Shown here piece by piece: positions 1-5,714 of a DNA stretch of 10,527 nucleotides. Every line of letters begins with the position of its first letter. Within the stretch, counting starts at the first letter, position 1. The notes below the pieces were generated by a model. The model did not search any database. It saw only the letters and a program-made list of their open reading frames with translations, and was not told where the DNA came from. The translations under genes and the position numbers were made by a program. Source of the stretch: Polaromonas sp. (GTDB lineage Bacteria; Pseudomonadota; Gammaproteobacteria; Burkholderiales; Burkholderiaceae_C); contig JABMMH010000113.1 in the NCBI GenBank assembly GCA_013205645.1, forward strand, positions 1 through 10,527. Reading direction: 5' to 3'.

Positions 1-808
1 CTTCAGCACCGCTCAATCGCTCAATGTTTTGATCGTAATAAGTCTTCAGGTCTTGCGCGTTAACCGCGATGGTCTTGCTGACAGCATCAGCGTCCAGCAA
101 CACGTACTCTATGCTGGCTTGCTCGGCCGCCCGGAAAAGAGGCTGGTTCGCTTGGTAAAACTGCTCCAAATCGGCATCGGTCGGCTTGAGTTTGGCGGCG
201 TAGGTGGCTGGGTTGAAGCGGGCCAGTTGCAGTTCGCGTTTTTCAAAGTAAGCGTTCAATGCCGAGTCGGCCACGCCGGCTGACGAAAAACCGGTGGCCG
301 TCACGCCCGTCATGACCTGCCGGGTCGACAGGTCAGCACGCACGCTGGCTTCAAACATATCGGGCGTCATGCCCTGTGCGCTGAGCAGCTGACGGTAGCG
401 ATCCATGTCGAGCGAGCCGTCCGGCTTGCGCAGCGCGGCAATTTGCGGGTTGCCCTGCAGTTCACGCGCCAGTCGCTGATCGCTGGTGGTCAACAAAGAC
501 TTGGCCGCTGCTGCCGCTAGCACGCGGTCGCGCACCATGCGTTCCAGCGTGGCGTAACGGGCCTCTGGGGAGTCCAGCAGTTTGACGTCAATGGTAGGCA
601 TCGCCGCACGAATTTGGTCCACTTCAACACGGTGCGCCGCATCCCATTCAGCCTGCGTGATATTTTGACCATCGACGCGGGCCACCGATCCACTGCTGTC
701 GGATGTGCGGCTGTGATCGTTCATGCCGAGCAATACGAAAGACGGCACGATCAGAAGAAACAACAAGCCCATCGTGACCTTGGTGTGCTTGCGAATGAAA
801 TCAAACAT
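1..808 (-). CDS. ppiD: Peptidylprolyl isomerase PpiD-type periplasmic chaperone, N-terminal part (truncated by window edge)
   Basis: The frame is open from an ATG at 808 to the left window edge, giving 269 N-terminal residues; the rest lies outside. The start MFDFIRKHTK followed by one hydrophobic segment (about residues 12-28, GLLFLLIVPSFVLLG) is the PpiD signal-anchor layout: cytoplasmic N-terminus, one inner-membrane helix, periplasmic chaperone body. After it come a SurA-N-like chaperone region (VARVDGQNITQAEWD near 42-56, then RDRVLAAAA and MTPDMFEASVRADL). The parvulin PPIase domain expected further on is not in the window. Family role: folding and quality control of exported proteins at the inner membrane, near the Sec translocon. 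A good Shine-Dalgarno (AGGA, 8 nt before ATG) supports the start. It lies divergent to mscS, 220 bp away. In many Burkholderiales ppiD lies beside hupB and tRNA genes, which fits here apart from the intervening mscS. Confidence 0.9.
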   Translation of the reverse strand, partial: MFDFIRKHTKVTMGLLFLLIVPSFVLLGMNDHSRTSDSSGSVARVDGQNITQAEWDAAHRVEVDQIRAAMPTIDVKLLDSPEARYATLERMVRDRVLAAAAAKSLLTTSDQRLARELQGNPQIAALRKPDGSLDMDRYRQLLSAQGMTPDMFEASVRADLSTRQVMTGVTATGFSSAGVADSALNAYFEKRELQLARFNPATYAAKLKPTDADLEQFYQANQPLFRAAEQASIEYVLLDADAVSKTIAVNAQDLKTYYDQNIERLSGAE

Positions 809-958
809 CTAATAATTCCTGTGTGACAGCCCAAGGATTGCGTGCAGTCAAAGTACCGCGATGCGCCCAAAAGCCAATCTTCAATTATGCCTCTGACGCC
901 AAGGCGCCGGGGACCACTAGCGCAGTGTCCCATCGACAGACTGTGTGGGTATGCCGCA

Positions 959-975
959 TTTGTTACGCTAACAAA
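959..975. promoter_or_regulatory. Perfect AT-rich inverted repeat in the ppiD/mscS divergent region, possible operator
   Basis: TTTGTTA-CGC-TAACAAA is a perfect dyad with 7-bp arms and a 3-bp spacer. It ends 53 bp before the mscS GTG and lies about 150 bp before the ppiD ATG. The rest of 809-1028 holds no open frame I believe in. I could not place convincing -35/-10 pairs for either gene; CATAAT on the minus strand (884-889) is a possible -10 for ppiD without a matching -35. The bound protein is unknown and the repeat may be chance. Confidence 0.3.
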
Positions 976-1028
976 ATCAGGCGGCTGTCCTTCTCGCCCA
1001 AAGTAAGCCTGCAACCCGACAGAAAAGA

Positions 1029-1874
1029 GTGTTCCCCATCACTACCAAGCTTGAACTCATCGCTGACTACCTGTTGCAATACGGCATCAGTGTGGCGGGC
1101 GCCATCGCCACGCTGATTGCGGGCTATCTTCTCGCTGGCTGGCTCTGCCGTTTGGTCGATGGCGCCATGCGCAAGGCGAGCCGGATTGACCCCGTATTCC
1201 ACTATTTGCCGGGGAAAATAGTCCGCGTCATGGTCTTGATTTTCACGCTGATTGCCGTCTTGAACCGGTTCGGCATCCAAACAACCAGCCTGATTGCGCT
1301 GCTCGGCGCGGCGGGTCTGGCCATTGGCTTGGCCTTGCAAGGCACGCTGAGCAATGTGGCTGCGGGGGTGATGATTTTGGTCTTTCGGCCATTCAAGATT
1401 GGCGACGCCGTGCAACTTGAAGGGCAGGTTTACATCATTGACGCGCTTGGTTTCTTCATCTGCAAGGGACATTTGCCGGAGGGCCCGATCGTCTTCATGC
1501 CCAATTCAAAAATATGGGGCCAGACCATCGTCAATCTGTCGGTGACAGACAAAGACATCCGCCGCATTGACGAGTCTTATGCCATTTCTTACGGTGACAA
1601 CATCAACACCGCACTGGCTATTTTGGGCCAGATCGCAGCCAATGAACCCCGCATCCTGACCGACCCGGCACCGTTGATCAAGGTGACAAGCTTGGGCGAC
1701 AACGCGGTCAACATTTTGTTTCGCGTCTGGACATCACGCGCAGACTGGTGGGACACCAAGCTGGACTTGGTGCAACGCTGCAAAGAAGGCTTGGAACAAG
1801 GCGGTTGCACGATTCCGTTTCCACAACGCGAGGTGCATGTCATTCATGAGACCGAGGTCAAAACCAGCGTTTGA
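1029..1874 (+). CDS. mscS: Small-conductance mechanosensitive channel, MscS family
   Basis: 281 residues, close to the 286 of E. coli MscS. The channel is a homoheptamer in the inner membrane that opens under membrane tension to release solutes after hypo-osmotic shock. TM1 is about residues 18-40, TM2 about 63-80, TM3 about 87-120. The pore helix reads LLGAAGLAIGLALQGTLSN and then AAGVMILVFRPF, almost the E. coli sequence, so the Ala/Gly packing face, the two pore leucines and the QG kink are all present. The beta domain follows (about 126-175, with FMPNSKI), then an alpha/beta C-terminal domain ending TIPFPQREVHV, as in the family. The beta domain is divergent: the usual G-x-V turn reads QVYIIDALG. 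The start is GTG, because an in-frame stop lies at 969 and no other start codon precedes it; the ribosome site is weak. It is convergent with the hupB/tRNA unit and shares its terminator. Confidence 0.93.
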   Translation: MFPITTKLELIADYLLQYGISVAGAIATLIAGYLLAGWLCRLVDGAMRKASRIDPVFHYLPGKIVRVMVLIFTLIAVLNRFGIQTTSLIALLGAAGLAIGLALQGTLSNVAAGVMILVFRPFKIGDAVQLEGQVYIIDALGFFICKGHLPEGPIVFMPNSKIWGQTIVNLSVTDKDIRRIDESYAISYGDNINTALAILGQIAANEPRILTDPAPLIKVTSLGDNAVNILFRVWTSRADWWDTKLDLVQRCKEGLEQGGCTIPFPQREVHVIHETEVKTSV

Positions 1875-1921
1875 GGTCGGCGTTAGCTCAGTTCTGCACT
1901 GACTGTGCGCTTAAGCGGCGC

Positions 1922-1958
1922 AAAAAAAGGGACTGACAACGCTGTCAGTCCCTTTTTT
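1922..1958. terminator. Bidirectional intrinsic terminator between mscS and tRNA-Val
   Basis: A7, then GGGACTGACA (1929-1938), loop ACGC, TGTCAGTCCC (1943-1952), then T6. The 10-bp GC-containing stem is extended by six A/T pairs and reads as hairpin plus U-tract on both strands. It would end mscS (stop at 1874) on the plus strand and the hupB-tRNA-Val transcript on the minus strand, 14 bp past the tRNA CCA. Confidence 0.93.
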
Positions 1959-1972
1959 ATGGGTGAAGTTGG

Positions 1973-2048
1973 TGGTGGGTGCTGACGGGCTCGAACCGCC
2001 GACCTACGCCGTGTAAGGGCGCTGCTCTACCAACTGAGCTAAGCACCC
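1973..2048 (-). tRNA. tRNA-Val, anticodon UAC, CCA encoded
   Basis: The minus strand folds as a complete 76-nt cloverleaf. The acceptor stem is GGGTGCT/AGCACCC with discriminator A and an encoded CCA (1973-1975). The D arm is GCTC/GAGC with loop AGTTGGTA. The anticodon stem is GCGCC/GGCGT with loop CTTACAC, so the anticodon TAC lies at 2013-2015. The T arm is GGCGG/CCGTC with loop TTCGAGC. It starts 20 bp after the hupB stop with no room for its own promoter, so it is probably cut out of a hupB-tRNA transcript by RNase P and 3' nucleases. Confidence 0.97.
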
Positions 2049-2068
2049 AACTTCTTAATTCGTCTGCT

Positions 2069-2341
2069 TCAGTTAAGTGCGTCTTTGAGGGCTTTGCCTG
2101 GACGGAACTTTGGAACTTTGGCTTCTTTGATTTTGATCTCATCGCCAGTGCGTGGATTGCGGCCTGTGCGGGCAGCGCGAACGCCAACTGCGAAAGTACC
2201 AAAACCAACCAAAGCCACGGCGTCGCCGGCTTTCAGGGTCTCGGTGATTGCGCCGATGGTGGCTTCCAGAGCGCGCGTGGCGGATGCTTTGGAAATGTCA
2301 GCTTGCTCGGCGATGTGTTCGATCAATTCAGTTTTGTTCAC
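2069..2341 (-). CDS. hupB: DNA-binding protein HU (beta type)
   Basis: 90 residues, the canonical HU length. The helical dimerisation part (MNKTELIEHIAEQADISK and on, 1-45) is followed by GFGTF (46-50) and the DNA-binding beta arm RAARTGRNPRTGDEIKI (55-71), whose Pro63 is the residue HU family members use to intercalate and kink DNA. The C-terminus FRPGKALKDALN is typical. HU is an abundant nucleoid protein that bends and compacts DNA and affects transcription and replication. The start codon is GTG (2339-2341) with GAGGA 7 nt upstream. tRNA-Val follows after 20 bp in the same direction. In many Burkholderiales lon precedes hupB; here the upstream neighbour is dmlA. The leader contains a terminator-like hairpin. 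Confidence 0.95.
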   Translation of the reverse strand: MNKTELIEHIAEQADISKASATRALEATIGAITETLKAGDAVALVGFGTFAVGVRAARTGRNPRTGDEIKIKEAKVPKFRPGKALKDALN

Positions 2342-2361
2342 GGGTTGTCCTCGGTGATGTC

Positions 2362-2400
2362 AAAAAATAATCTGGCTTGAAGCTATGACGCTTCTGCCAG
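2362..2400 (-). terminator. Terminator-like hairpin plus T-tract in the hupB leader (attenuator or retained terminator)
   Basis: On the minus strand CTGGC-A-GAAGC (2390-2400 region), loop GTCATA, GCTTC-AA-GCCAG closes a 10-bp stem with a small internal loop, then ATTATTTTTT. The T6 run (2362-2367) ends 20 nt before the hupB GTG. That leaves no space for a promoter after it, so hupB transcription must pass through it, unless the start site lies within or right behind the hairpin. Confidence 0.55.
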
Positions 2401-2480
2401 ATACCCCCTTAATCGCTGAAAGCAGAATAAGCGGGAACGGGTTGGGTGCGACAAGCGCCATGAGCTGCTTGAAGCGGAAA

Positions 2481-2505
2481 TGATAAGACGCCCTTCGAGG
2501 GCGCC
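2481..2505 (-). terminator. Probable intrinsic terminator of the hydrolase-dmlA unit
   Basis: The minus strand reads GGCGCCCT-CGA-AGGGCGTC, an 8-bp stem with one G-U pair and a three-base loop, followed by TTATCATTTCC, a moderately U-rich tail. It lies about 85 bp after the dmlA stop. The imperfect tail keeps confidence moderate. Confidence 0.45.
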
Positions 2506-2532
2506 AGCACCGTCACAATAATAGTCGCAACG

Positions 2533-2560
2533 CCTCATATGCTCTATTTAGCATGTGAGG
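2533..2560. other. 11-bp-stem hairpin just downstream of dmlA
   Basis: CCTCATATGCT (2533-2543), loop CTATTT, AGCATGTGAGG (2550-2560). As plus-strand RNA all 11 pairs form, one as U-G; as minus-strand RNA there is one A-C mismatch. No T-run follows on either side, so it is not a clear terminator. It could protect the dmlA 3' end or be a protein site. Confidence 0.4.
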
Positions 2561-2589
2561 GACGAATTCTAGACTGTTTTACAAGTGCC

Positions 2590-3687
2590 TCAGACGGCAG
2601 CGGCAATCGCCTTGCCAACATCTGCCGTGCCGGCCGTGCCGCCGAGGTCGGGTGTGCGTGGTGCGCCGCTGCCGGGTGCCAGCGTCTTTTCAATGGCGCT
2701 GAGAATCGCGTCGTGCGCTTCTTTGTGGCCGAGAAATTCCAGCATCATGGCACCACACCAGATCTGGCCAATCGGATTCGCCAAATTGCGGCCAGCGATG
2801 TCGGGCGCCGATCCGTGCACCGGCTCAAACAAGGACGGGAACTTACGCTCCGGGTTCAAGTTAGCACTGGGCGCAATGGCGATGGTGCCCGTGCAAGCAG
2901 GACCCAGGTCACTCAAGATATCGCCGAACAAGTTGCTGGCCACGACCACGTCAAAAAAGTCTGGACGCTGCACAAAGTGCGCGGTCAAGATGTCGATGTG
3001 GAACTTGTCCAAGCGCAGGTCTGGGTAGCCTTTGGCCATGGCTTCAACGCGCTCATCCCAATAAGGCATGGAGATCGAAATACCGTTCGACTTGGTGGCG
3101 CTGGTCAGGTGCTTTTTAGGGCGCGACTGGGCCAGATCAAACGCGAACTTGAGCACGCGGTCCACCCCGATGCGCGTGAACACGGACTCTTGCAAAACAA
3201 ACTCGCGCTCGGTGCCCGGAAAGGCCCGACCACCAATGCTGGAGTACTCACCTTCGGTGTTTTCGCGGACGATGTAAAAGTCGATTTCGCCAGGTGCGCG
3301 CGCGCTGCCGTCACGCCGCACCACCGGGGCGATGATGCCAGGCATCAAGCGTGCTGGGCGCAGGTTGATGTACTGGTCAAACTCGCGCCTGAAGAGCAGC
3401 AAGGAACCCCACAAAGACACGTGATCGGCGATTTTTTCAGGCCAACCGACAGCGCCGAAATAAATCGCGTCATGGCCGCCAACCAAGTCTTTCCAGTTGT
3501 CCGGCATCATCTGGCCGTGCTTCTCGTAGTAGTCCCAGCTGGCGAAATCAAAGTGGTCAAACTGCAGGTCAATGCCGAACTTTGTCGCGGCGGCTTCCAG
3601 CACGCGAACGCCTTCAGGGATGGTTTCTTTGCCGATGCCGTCGCCGGCGATCACAGCGATTCTTTTTTTACCGATATTCGTAGCCAT
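2590..3687 (-). CDS. dmlA: D-malate/tartrate dehydrogenase (decarboxylating), DmlA/TtuC family
   Basis: 365 residues; a beta-decarboxylating dehydrogenase related to LeuB and isocitrate dehydrogenase but clearly the DmlA/TtuC branch. Motifs in order: GDGIGKE (15-21), YFGAVGWP (76-83), SLWGSLLLFRREFDQYINLR (91-110) with the substrate-binding arginines, RENTEGEY (141-148), TSATKSN with the catalytic lysine 199, SNLFGDILSDLG (251-262) with the metal-binding aspartates, GTIAIAPSANLNPE (267-280) and HGSAPDIAG (291-299) for NAD+. The E. coli enzyme oxidises and decarboxylates D-malate to pyruvate with NAD+; relatives also act on tartrate, and the exact substrate here is open. The ATG has AAGGA 6 nt upstream. 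It follows the hydrolase stop by 25 bp on the same strand, so the two are very probably co-transcribed. In E. coli dmlA is activated by a LysR-type regulator, and one is encoded beside this unit. Confidence 0.92.
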   Translation of the reverse strand: MATNIGKKRIAVIAGDGIGKETIPEGVRVLEAAATKFGIDLQFDHFDFASWDYYEKHGQMMPDNWKDLVGGHDAIYFGAVGWPEKIADHVSLWGSLLLFRREFDQYINLRPARLMPGIIAPVVRRDGSARAPGEIDFYIVRENTEGEYSSIGGRAFPGTEREFVLQESVFTRIGVDRVLKFAFDLAQSRPKKHLTSATKSNGISISMPYWDERVEAMAKGYPDLRLDKFHIDILTAHFVQRPDFFDVVVASNLFGDILSDLGPACTGTIAIAPSANLNPERKFPSLFEPVHGSAPDIAGRNLANPIGQIWCGAMMLEFLGHKEAHDAILSAIEKTLAPGSGAPRTPDLGGTAGTADVGKAIAAAV

Positions 3688-3712
3688 GGTGTGTCCTTGC
3701 GTTAAAAATTAG

Positions 3713-4594
3713 TCAGGGTTTGAAAAAATGGAAGGCCTCTTCGAGCAGCTGCTCGGGCGCTTCTTCAGCGATGTAATGGCCGCAGGGCAAACCCCGACCC
3801 GAGACGTCTTGAGCGCGTTCCGACCAAAGACCCAAGATGTCAAAGCACTTGCCGACAACACCCTGCTCGCCCCACAAGACGCGCAGCGGTTGCGTGAGCT
3901 TGAGGCCGGCAGCCACGTCGGCGCGGTCATGCACCAAGTCGATGCTGGCCGAGGCCCGGTAATCTTCGCAGAGGCTCATGGCCGTGCCCGGAATCTGCGC
4001 ACAACGCTCGTATTCAGCCAGCGCTTCCGGCGCAAAAGCGGCCAGCCCAGCATGGCGTTTGCCCATCACGCTGCGCAGATAGCGAACCGGGTCAGACTCG
4101 ATCAAAGCCTCTGGCAGGGGTGGTGGCTGGATCAGAAAAAACCAGTGCCAATATGCCCGCGCAAAGGCGTCCGACGTGTTGTTGTACATGCCCAGCGTGG
4201 GCGCGATGTCGAGCAACATCAAGCGCTCTACGCTGCCTGCATGGTCTTGCGCCAGCCGGTGGGCCACGCGCGCGCCGCGATCGTGGGCCAAGACCTGAAA
4301 GCGCTCAAAACCATAGTGGCGCATCACGGCCACGGCGTCTTGCGCCATGGCGCGCTTGGCATAAGGCGTGTGCTCGGCGTCGCTAGCCACGCGGGCAGAG
4401 TCGCCGTAACCGCGCAAGTCCATCATCACCACCGTGAACGACTGGCTCAACGCGCCCGCCACACGGTGCCACATGGCCTGCGTTTGCGGATGGCCATGCA
4501 ACAGCAGCAAAGGCGCGCCACGGCCGCCCATGCTCGTACGCAAGCTGCCTGCCGGGCCGGCCACGTCGATCGTTTTAAAACCGTCAAAGAGCAC
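3713..4594 (-). CDS. Alpha/beta hydrolase, haloacetate (fluoroacetate) dehalogenase-like
   Basis: 293 residues, the length of fluoroacetate dehalogenases. Alpha/beta-hydrolase layout: LLLLHGHPQT (29-38, oxyanion region), DLRGYGDS (59-66), nucleophile Asp105 in AHDRGARV with Arg106 and Arg109 for substrate carboxylate binding, Asp129 in LLDIAPT, His150-Trp151 in YWHWFFL, Tyr212 in CEDYR, and the catalytic base His273 in CGHYIAEE. These match the Asp-Asp-His triad, Arg pair and His/Trp/Tyr halide pocket I know from the Rhodopseudomonas RPA1163 enzyme (D110, R111, R114, D134, H155, W156, Y219, H280), and the overall sequence resembles Moraxella DehH1. Family reaction: hydrolytic C-halogen cleavage of haloacetates to glycolate in the cytosol. 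Differences: the region matching RPA1163 Trp185 is two residues shorter and has no Trp, and the first oxyanion residue is His35 instead of Phe. The substrate may therefore differ. The start is GTG with AAGGA 7 nt upstream and no other in-frame start nearby. It is first in the unit with dmlA. Confidence 0.85.
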   Translation of the reverse strand: MLFDGFKTIDVAGPAGSLRTSMGGRGAPLLLLHGHPQTQAMWHRVAGALSQSFTVVMMDLRGYGDSARVASDAEHTPYAKRAMAQDAVAVMRHYGFERFQVLAHDRGARVAHRLAQDHAGSVERLMLLDIAPTLGMYNNTSDAFARAYWHWFFLIQPPPLPEALIESDPVRYLRSVMGKRHAGLAAFAPEALAEYERCAQIPGTAMSLCEDYRASASIDLVHDRADVAAGLKLTQPLRVLWGEQGVVGKCFDILGLWSERAQDVSGRGLPCGHYIAEEAPEQLLEEAFHFFKP

Positions 4595-4678
4595 AGGAAT
4601 GTCCTTGTTGTTTGGAATTCTCTGCCGACCTCACATGAAACTCGGCAAGCTGTATTTTGGAGCACTATCAACGCTTAT

Positions 4679-4706
4679 TCAAGCAATAATCAAGCAATCG
4701 ATTATT
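4679..4706. promoter_or_regulatory. Putative LysR-regulator binding region between the hydrolase and the regulator gene
   Basis: AATAATC (4685-4691), 8 bp, GATTATT (4700-4706) form an inverted repeat. TCAAGCAAT occurs twice (4679-4687 and 4690-4698) at an 11-bp period, about one helical turn, and AATCGATT (4696-4703) is a perfect palindrome. The cluster sits in an AT-rich 151-bp region, 85-112 bp before the hydrolase start and 40-67 bp before the regulator start, as expected for a LysR site that activates the divergent genes and represses its own. A textbook T-N11-A is not met exactly. Confidence 0.45.
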
Positions 4707-4745
4707 TCTTTTAAAGCATTAATCAACAACCTTGACGAACAAAAC

Positions 4746-5714
4746 ATGGACCGCAGTGATTTGAAGTTAGTGCTCGCCGTGCGCGAGCAGGGCAGCTTGG
4801 CTGGTGCCGCGCTGAGTCTGGACGTGGCGCCGCCCGTCGTGACCAAGCGCTTGGCCGCGCTGGAAGCCCGCCTCGGCCAGAAGCTGTTTCAACGCACCAC
4901 GCGGCGCGTGAGTGCGACCGCTGAAGGCGAAACCTTGTGCGAACGCGCCATTGTGTTGTTACAAGGCTTTGAAGCCCTGGAAGCGGAACTGCAAGAACGC
5001 AAGGCCGAACCCACCGGCTTGATCCGTCTTGCCGCGACCTTCGGCTTTGGCCGCTTGTGGCTGGGGCCGGCGTTGGCCAGCTTTCAGGCGCAATACCCGC
5101 GCATCGAAATTCAATTGCAGCTCACAGAACAATTGCCCGACTTGGCGGCCGACGGTTATGACGGCGCCATCTGGCTGTGGTCAGTCGACAGCCGGCAAGC
5201 CGCGCAATGGGTCTCGCGGCGGCTGGCGCGCAACCAGCGCGTGCTGGTCGCCGCGCCGGCTTATCTGAAGCAACACGAGCTGCCCGCCAACCCGGAAGCA
5301 CTGACAGACCACGCCTGCTTGATCGTCCGTGAAAACGGCAACGCAGCCGGTCAACGCTTTGACATTTGGACTTTGCAAAAGGCGCGCGCCAAGCTGCCGA
5401 TTCGGGTTCGCGTCAGCGGCCCGCTCTCCAGTAACTCTGGCGAATTGGTCCGCGACTGGTGCACGGCCGGACACGGCATCATGCTGCGCAGTTTGTGGGA
5501 CATTGCGCCGCAATTGGCCACCGGTGAGTTGGTCCGCGTGCTGCCCGCCTACGCCATGCCGGACGCCGACATCCATTGGCTGGCGCCTTACCGAGCGGAG
5601 CCGCCAAGGCGGATTCGGCTGCTGATTGATTTCTTGGTGACGCAGTTTGCGGCTGCACCTTGGGAGACTAAGCTGTCGCCTTCGGTACAGGCGACGAGCG
5701 CACCACCAAACTAA
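4746..5714 (+). CDS. LysR-family transcriptional regulator
   Basis: 322 residues from ATG 4746. The winged helix-turn-helix is at about 3-62: DLKLVLAVREQGSLAGAA, then the recognition helix around APPVVTKRLAALEARLG and KLFQRTTRRVSATAEGE, all LysR hallmarks. The effector-binding domain runs from about 90 (GLIRLAATFGFGRLWLGP) to about 300. The frame stays open further upstream to 4434, but that part runs through the hydrolase gene and control region, and LysR proteins begin a few residues before the helix-turn-helix, so I choose 4746; its ribosome site is weak. Divergent from the hydrolase-dmlA unit, it is the likely regulator, by analogy with E. coli DmlR/dmlA. The inducer is unknown; malate, tartrate or a haloacid are candidates. 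The last 47 bp overlap the convergent transporter gene, encoding a Ser/Pro-rich tail beyond the conserved domain. Confidence 0.9.
   Translation: MDRSDLKLVLAVREQGSLAGAALSLDVAPPVVTKRLAALEARLGQKLFQRTTRRVSATAEGETLCERAIVLLQGFEALEAELQERKAEPTGLIRLAATFGFGRLWLGPALASFQAQYPRIEIQLQLTEQLPDLAADGYDGAIWLWSVDSRQAAQWVSRRLARNQRVLVAAPAYLKQHELPANPEALTDHACLIVRENGNAAGQRFDIWTLQKARAKLPIRVRVSGPLSSNSGELVRDWCTAGHGIMLRSLWDIAPQLATGELVRVLPAYAMPDADIHWLAPYRAEPPRRIRLLIDFLVTQFAAAPWETKLSPSVQATSAPPN

Noticed and set aside
910..931. Bulged hairpin GGGA-C-CACT / AGTG-TCCC upstream of ppiD
   Set aside because: Eight pairs with a bulge and no T-tract on either side; too weak to call a terminator or regulatory element.
2590..3687. 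LeuB (3-isopropylmalate dehydrogenase) as identity of the beta-decarboxylating dehydrogenase
   Set aside because: The SLWGSLLLFRREFDQY and TSATKSNG segments match DmlA/TtuC rather than LeuB, and no leuC/leuD genes are adjacent.
2539..3705. 388-codon open frame on the plus strand opposite dmlA
   Set aside because: It is antisense to a gene with complete family motifs, has no recognisable domain, and its length follows from the GC-rich third positions of dmlA.
3728..4714. 328-codon open frame on the plus strand opposite the hydrolase
   Set aside because: Shadow frame of a well-supported gene; the His/Arg/Gln-rich composition matches no family I know.
4434..4745. 104-residue upstream extension of the LysR frame
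   Set aside because: It crosses the hydrolase coding region and the shared control region, and LysR proteins begin just before the helix-turn-helix.
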